Below, in pieces: positions 60,029 through 64,000 of a stretch of 64,000 bases of DNA (within the stretch, counting starts at the first letter, position 1; each line of letters starts with the position of its first letter). The position numbers and the translations under genes were made by a program. The stretch spans positions 72,369-136,368 of the forward strand of contig DDSV01000009.1 of the NCBI GenBank assembly GCA_002344215.1, written 5' to 3'. The notes below the pieces were generated by a model. It did not search any database and was not told the DNA's origin. It saw only the letters and a program-made list of their open reading frames with translations. This DNA is from Akkermansiaceae bacterium UBA2381 (GTDB taxonomy: Bacteria; Verrucomicrobiota; Verrucomicrobiia; Verrucomicrobiales; DEV007).

Positions 60029-60958
60029 CTACTTTCGTTGCGAGAAATAGCTGAAGAGTGCCTCCGGTACCGGCGTTTTTGTATTCACCGGGACGTAGTC
60101 GGCCTGCATCTGGCCACAGGTGAGTTCGATGGATTTAAGATGGGACTGGACCCGGTCGAGGTAGGAGGCCCGTATCGTCGCGGGGTCGATATTGAGACGG
60201 CGCCCCTCGACTTCGAGGCAGCGGAATTCGTCGAACTTGTCGAAGGGGAAGGTCAGTTCCTCCTCGGCCATGAGGTGAAAAACGACCAGTTCGTGATGTT
60301 TGTAGCGGAAGTGATGCAGGGCATTTTTGATCGCCTCGGCATCGTCGAAAAGATCGCTGATAATGATGACGAGTCCGCGCGAGGGAATGCGCTCCGCGAT
60401 CTCGTGAAAGGTTGCGGCACAGCGGGTATCCTTTGCCGGAGTCGTCTGCGCGAGAGCCTCGAGGACGGTTCTGACCTGGCTCGGCTTGGCGGTGGGGCGA
60501 AGGTAGGTCCGGATCTCCTCGTCAAAGGTCACCAGACCGACCGCATCCTGCTGGCGAATGAGCAGATAAGTCAGTGCCGAGGCGAGATAGCGGGCGTATT
60601 CGAACTTTGTCAGGTGCGCTTTTCCCCCCAGTCCGGCGGCGGTCTCTCCGGCATACTCCATCGAGCCCGAGGCGTCGACGAGCAGGGTGACCCGCATGTT
60701 TGTCTCCTCAATATACTGCTTGATGTAATAGCGGTCGCTCTTGCCGTAGACCCGCCAGTCGAGATTCCGCAGATCGTCGCCGGTGACATACTGGCGGTGC
60801 TCGGCGAACTCGACCGAGAAACCCTTGTGAGGGCTCGTGTGCCGTCCGTTGATGCTACCCTCCTTGGCCGAGCGAGCCAGGAATTCAAGTCGACCGATCA
60901 CATTGATGATCTCGGGCGGCAGCATTTCGCTGAACTGGGGAGGGGTGGTCTCGGTCAT
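60029..60958 (-). CDS. DUF58 domain protein
   Basis: 309 residues, soluble. The DUF58 signature is EYRQYVTGDDLRNLDWRVYG in the form of EHRQYVTGDDLRNLDWRVY, preceded by GRHTSPHKGFSVEF. A VWA-like fold follows with MIDAS LLVDASGSMEYAG and YLRPTAKPSQVRTVLEAL. DUF58 proteins always travel with MoxR ATPases and are thought to be metal-dependent adaptor or chaperone substrates. Transcribed after MoxR, 52 bases from it. Confidence 0.92.
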   Translation of the reverse strand: MTETTPPQFSEMLPPEIINVIGRLEFLARSAKEGSINGRHTSPHKGFSVEFAEHRQYVTGDDLRNLDWRVYGKSDRYYIKQYIEETNMRVTLLVDASGSMEYAGETAAGLGGKAHLTKFEYARYLASALTYLLIRQQDAVGLVTFDEEIRTYLRPTAKPSQVRTVLEALAQTTPAKDTRCAATFHEIAERIPSRGLVIIISDLFDDAEAIKNALHHFRYKHHELVVFHLMAEEELTFPFDKFDEFRCLEVEGRRLNIDPATIRASYLDRVQSHLKSIELTCGQMQADYVPVNTKTPVPEALFSYFSQRK

Positions 60959-60975
60959 GTGGCGCGGGCGGCCGG

Positions 60976-61014
60976 AAAGCTAGAGAGCAAAACAGCTAAA
61001 AGCTAACAGCTCAG
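60976..61014. repeat. Degenerate 7-8-base tandem array (AGCTAAAA type)
   Basis: AAAGCTAG, AGAGCAAAAC, AGCTAAA, AGCTAAC and AGCTCAG follow each other in the gap between moxR and DUF58, running into the moxR stop codon. Similar to 56890-56928. Confidence 0.6.
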
Positions 61015-62051
61015 ATCTCCAGATCGGCGGACGGGGCGAAATGCTCGATCAAGCGATTCACGATGTCGTCGCTGGTGATCCCGGCGGCCTCGGCGTTGAA
61101 GGTGGTGAGGACGCGGTGGCGCAGCACGGGCAGAGCGACGGCGCGAACATCGGCGGTCGTGGTGTGGTAGCGGCCCTGGAGAATGGCGCGCGCTTTGGCG
61201 GCGAGGATGAGGTAGATTCCGGCGCGGGGACCGGCTCCCCAGGCGACCATTTCACGGACAAAGTCGGGTGCCTCGGCCTCGCGCGGACGGGAAGCCCGGG
61301 CGATCTGGGCGGCGTAGGTGACAACGTGATCGGCGACGGGGACACGACGGACCACATTCTGCAGTTTCAGGACGGATTCTCCGGTGAGCTGCTTCTGGAT
61401 GTTGGCCTTGTAGGTGCCGGTGACCCGTTTGATGATGGCTTCCTCCTCGGAGGCGCTCGGGTAGTTAACCCGGATGTTGAACATGAATCGGTCGAGCTGC
61501 GCCTCCGGAAGAGGGTAGGTGCCCTCCTGCTCGATGGGGTTCTGGGTCGCAAGAACAAAGAATGGTTCGGGCAGGGGATAGGTTTCCTCGCCGATGGTGA
61601 CATGATGCTCCTGCATCGCCTCAAGGAGGGCTGCCTGCGTTTTCGGGGGCGTCCGGTTGATTTCGTCGGCAAGGATCATATTCGCGAAGATGGGGCCCTT
61701 CACGAATTTGAAAATGCGTTTTCCTGTCCCAATATCCTCCTCGAGAACCTCGGTGCCGGTGATGTCGGCGGGCATAAGGTCGGGAGTGAACTGGATGCGC
61801 TTGAAACTTAAATCAAGCACATCGGCCAGGGTCGAAATCAGGAGGGTTTTCGCCAGACCGGGAACACCGACAAGAAGGGCATGGGAACGGCAGAAGATGG
61901 AGATGAGGAGTTGCTCGATCACTTCGTCCTGTCCGACGATGACGAGCTGGAGTTGCTCTCGCATCGCGGCGTAGGCGCTGCGAAGTTCCTCAATGACGGC
62001 CTTGTCGGAAGATCCGAGTTCTGCCTGGGGTTGGGTTGCCGTTTCAGCCAT
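61011..62051 (-). CDS. MoxR-family AAA+ ATPase
   Basis: 346 residues. Walker A is in LVGVPGLAKTLLI (the GxxGxxKT form), Walker B is ILADEINRTPPKTQAAL, sensor 1 is FVLATQNPIEQEGTYPLPEAQ and DRFMFNIRVNYPS follows, with the MoxR C-terminal lid (AARAILQGRYHTTTADV-like segment). MoxR ATPases act as chaperones on the DUF58/VWA partners encoded downstream. It is the promoter-proximal gene of the train that runs to 48787. Confidence 0.93.
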   Translation of the reverse strand: MAETATQPQAELGSSDKAVIEELRSAYAAMREQLQLVIVGQDEVIEQLLISIFCRSHALLVGVPGLAKTLLISTLADVLDLSFKRIQFTPDLMPADITGTEVLEEDIGTGKRIFKFVKGPIFANMILADEINRTPPKTQAALLEAMQEHHVTIGEETYPLPEPFFVLATQNPIEQEGTYPLPEAQLDRFMFNIRVNYPSASEEEAIIKRVTGTYKANIQKQLTGESVLKLQNVVRRVPVADHVVTYAAQIARASRPREAEAPDFVREMVAWGAGPRAGIYLILAAKARAILQGRYHTTTADVRAVALPVLRHRVLTTFNAEAAGITSDDIVNRLIEHFAPSADLEI

Positions 62052-62462
62052 GGGTCGTGCCGGGGTGGGTAATGGGAGTAAGTGGGTGTGCGGCGACAGA
62101 ATTGTCCCCGAGCGATCTGCCGACGATAAGCTGGTTCCGTTCCCAGTGTCGAATGTGATTTTCGCGTAATAGCGCTTTCGCGGCCGCCCGAAAGGGCCAC
62201 CCTGAAGGGCCAGGCCGGTACCATAGATGTCAGCCTGAAGACCTCCTCCTCCGGGCGGGGTGGCACCGTGAGAATGCCGTCGCCACTCAGATCGATTTAC
62301 CTGCCGCCGGGTTCTTTCGGTTTTGTCTTCGCCCCCGGGTGCCTGTTGATTCCTGCCCCGGAAATGGAGATGGACGGCGTTGGACTAGGAAAATCGCTGC
62401 GGAGCCCCGCTTTCCCGAAAACTTTCGCTTGATCGTGCGGTAGTCCCTCCTAAATATTATCT
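62052..62462. other. Divergent gap between moxR and guaB
   Basis: 411 bases without a convincing gene on either strand. A GC hairpin-like string (GCCGCCCGAAAGGGCCACC, 62182-62200) is present. Promoters for both the MoxR train and guaB should lie here; no good boxes can be fixed by eye. Confidence 0.4.
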
Positions 62463-63917
62463 ATGGGTGATTTTCCACTTGGTCTCAGTTTTGACGATGT
62501 TCTTCTAGTCCCGCAGCGCAGCGAAGTGCTTCCTGCCGAGGTAGACGTTTCCACCCGCTTGACGGCTGATATTCCGCTGAATATCCCGATTATCTCATCG
62601 GCGATGGATACAGTGACGGAGGACGGCCTCGCCATTGCTCTGGCAAGGGAAGGCGGTATCGGGGTAATTCATCGAAATATGCCCATCAGCGATCAGGCTG
62701 ACATGGTCGCCAAGGTGAAACGTTCCGAAAATACCGTCATTGTTGATCCCTTTACCACCTCCGCCGACATTTCCCTGGCCCGCTTGCAGGAGATCATGCG
62801 GGAGAAAGGGGTGAACGGTTTTCCGGTCGTCGACAAGAGCGGAATTCTCGTGGGAATGATCACGAGCCGTGACATCTGGTACATTGAGGACGATTCCGCT
62901 CCCGTGTCCTCGGCGATGACCCCGCGCGAGAAACTCATCACCGCTCCGGTGGAAACAGGCCTGGACGAGGCCCGGCGTATTCTCCACCAGAACCGCATCG
63001 AGAAGCTGCCTCTCATCGACAAGCAGGGCCGGCTTGCCGGACTCATTACCGCCCAGGATATCGAGAAGAGGGACATGTTCCTCAATTCGGCGAAGGATAA
63101 AAACGGTCGTCTCCGCGTCGGCGCGGCGATCGGGGTGGGAGAGGATTTTTTCGAACGGGCCAAAGGGGTTATCGACGCCGGGGCGGATGCGGTCTTTATC
63201 GATGCGGCAACGGGGCACACGAACCGGGTGCTCTCGGTCATTGAAAAATTGCGGAGCGAATTCTCCATTCCGGTGGTCGCGGGAAATGTCGTGACTCCGG
63301 AAGGCGCGTCCGATCTGATTTCGGCCGGGGCCTCAGCCGTGAAAGTCGGGGTCGGTCCCGGATCGATCTGCACCACCCGGATTATTGCCGGAGTCGGCTT
63401 GCCCCAGTTCAGTGCCATTCAGAACGTATCGGTGGTCTGTCGGCGTAAGGGAATCCCACTTATTGCGGACGGCGGGATTCGATATTCGGGAGACGTTGTC
63501 AAAGCGATGGCGGCCGGAGCGGATCTCGTCATGCTCGGTTCCCTTCTCGCGGGATGCCGCGAGAGTCCCGGCGAAATGGTGAATTACCAGGGCCGGACCT
63601 GGAAGGAATACCGGGGCATGGGCTCACTCAAGGCCATGCGCAAAGGATCCGGAGACCGCTACGGTCAGAACTCCTCCGGCAAACTTGTCGCCGAAGGCGT
63701 CGAGGCGAGAGTGCCCTATCGCGGTCCGCTTGCCGACACGGTTTTTCAGCTCCTCGGCGGACTCCGCAGCGGGATGGGTTACGTCGGTGCCGGAAACCTC
63801 AAGGAACTTCGGGAGCGCGCCACCTTTGTCCGCATCACGAGCGGCGGTTTGAAAGAAAGCCACGCCCACGATATCACCATCACCGAAGAGCCCGTCAACT
63901 ACCAGCCGGCGAGCTGA
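62463..63917 (+). CDS. guaB: Inosine-5'-monophosphate dehydrogenase
   Basis: 484 residues, normal length. It oxidises IMP to XMP with NAD, the committed step of GMP synthesis. LSFDDVLLVPQRSEVLP is the N-terminal signature. Two CBS domains lie at about residues 95-210 (GVNGFPVVDKSGILVGMITS; RIEKLPLIDKQGRLAGLIT). The catalytic Cys is in VGPGSICTTRI, and GGIRYSGDVVKAMAAGAD, GRTWKEYRGMGSLKAM and VPYRGPL complete the barrel and flap. Single gene, divergent from moxR. Confidence 0.95.
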   Translation: MGDFPLGLSFDDVLLVPQRSEVLPAEVDVSTRLTADIPLNIPIISSAMDTVTEDGLAIALAREGGIGVIHRNMPISDQADMVAKVKRSENTVIVDPFTTSADISLARLQEIMREKGVNGFPVVDKSGILVGMITSRDIWYIEDDSAPVSSAMTPREKLITAPVETGLDEARRILHQNRIEKLPLIDKQGRLAGLITAQDIEKRDMFLNSAKDKNGRLRVGAAIGVGEDFFERAKGVIDAGADAVFIDAATGHTNRVLSVIEKLRSEFSIPVVAGNVVTPEGASDLISAGASAVKVGVGPGSICTTRIIAGVGLPQFSAIQNVSVVCRRKGIPLIADGGIRYSGDVVKAMAAGADLVMLGSLLAGCRESPGEMVNYQGRTWKEYRGMGSLKAMRKGSGDRYGQNSSGKLVAEGVEARVPYRGPLADTVFQLLGGLRSGMGYVGAGNLKELRERATFVRITSGGLKESHAHDITITEEPVNYQPAS

Positions 63918-63970
63918 TTCCACCCAAGCGTCGCGGTTCCTTCGGGAACAGCATCGGGTCGCCATTTCTA

Positions 63971-63999
63971 CTTTTCACCTTTTACTCTTTACCTTTTAC
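63971..63999. repeat. Low-complexity pyrimidine array downstream of guaB
   Basis: CTTTTCAC, CTTTTACT, CTTTACC and TTTTAC run head to tail up to the window edge. The same 7-8-base style as the arrays at 56890 and 60976. Confidence 0.5.
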
Positions 64000-64000
64000 G

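Noticed and set aside
62428..62462. Promoter boxes directly before guaB
   Set aside because: TTGATC and a following AT-rich stretch end within a few bases of the start codon, leaving no room for a leader; treated as chance.

Overview
The window is GC-rich bacterial chromosome, most likely from a member of Verrucomicrobiota (PVC group). Several features point that way: a PVC-type propeller/HEAT/CxxCH cytochrome protein, a giant autotransporter-strand-repeat protein with a PEP-CTERM tail, the MoxR-DUF58-VWA-VWA-DUF4175 gene train, a glucosyl-3-phosphoglycerate synthase cluster, and intergenic repeats built from AATCCGTGT/ATCTGTG words. No rRNA, tRNA or CRISPR was found.

Layout. 1-5 kb: two paralogous secreted Lon-like (S16) protease-domain proteins, the first cut by the window edge, flank an MscS-like channel. 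5-15 kb: OmpA-like protein, Tat-exported propeller, nadD, corA, a DUF432-like protein, a DUF4403-like protein and a double alpha/beta hydrolase. 14.8-22 kb: the most unusual region. A minus-strand fragment resembling the C-terminus of an integron integrase is followed by seven small, mostly unknown plus-strand genes. Each is separated from the next by an imperfect palindrome ending in a GTT core a few bases before the next start codon. This looks like a decayed chromosomal integron (or a CALIN array); an IS91-type element with its own tyrosine recombinase interrupts it.

22-28 kb: a tightly spaced plus-strand run of a VanX-like dipeptidase, the PVC cytochrome protein, a PQQ-type propeller, FucU mutarotase and an aldo/keto reductase, suggesting deoxysugar (L-fucose) use. 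28-33.7 kb: two RNA-modification enzymes, an orphan antitoxin, an ABC ATPase with a membrane-anchored partner, and an M20-like peptidase with an altered active site. 33.7-38.2 kb: an overlapping gene train headed by gpgS (GpgS, glycosyltransferase, HAD phosphatase, CBM9-like domain, unknown), which probably makes a glucosylglycerate-type compatible solute.

38-43 kb (minus): lipB, an FHA-GAF-class III cyclase and a Ser/Thr kinase, i.e. a signalling operon. 43-49 kb: the PEP-CTERM repeat protein and a secreted protein with kinase-like motifs. 48.8-62 kb (minus): the train MoxR, DUF58, BatA-like VWA with PA14, VWA membrane protein, DUF4175 coiled-coil and squalene-cyclase-like repeats, in transcription order. 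62.5-63.9 kb: guaB. Low-complexity octamer-like arrays and inverted repeats mark several intergenic gaps.

All family assignments come from motif recognition in the translations; no database search was run.
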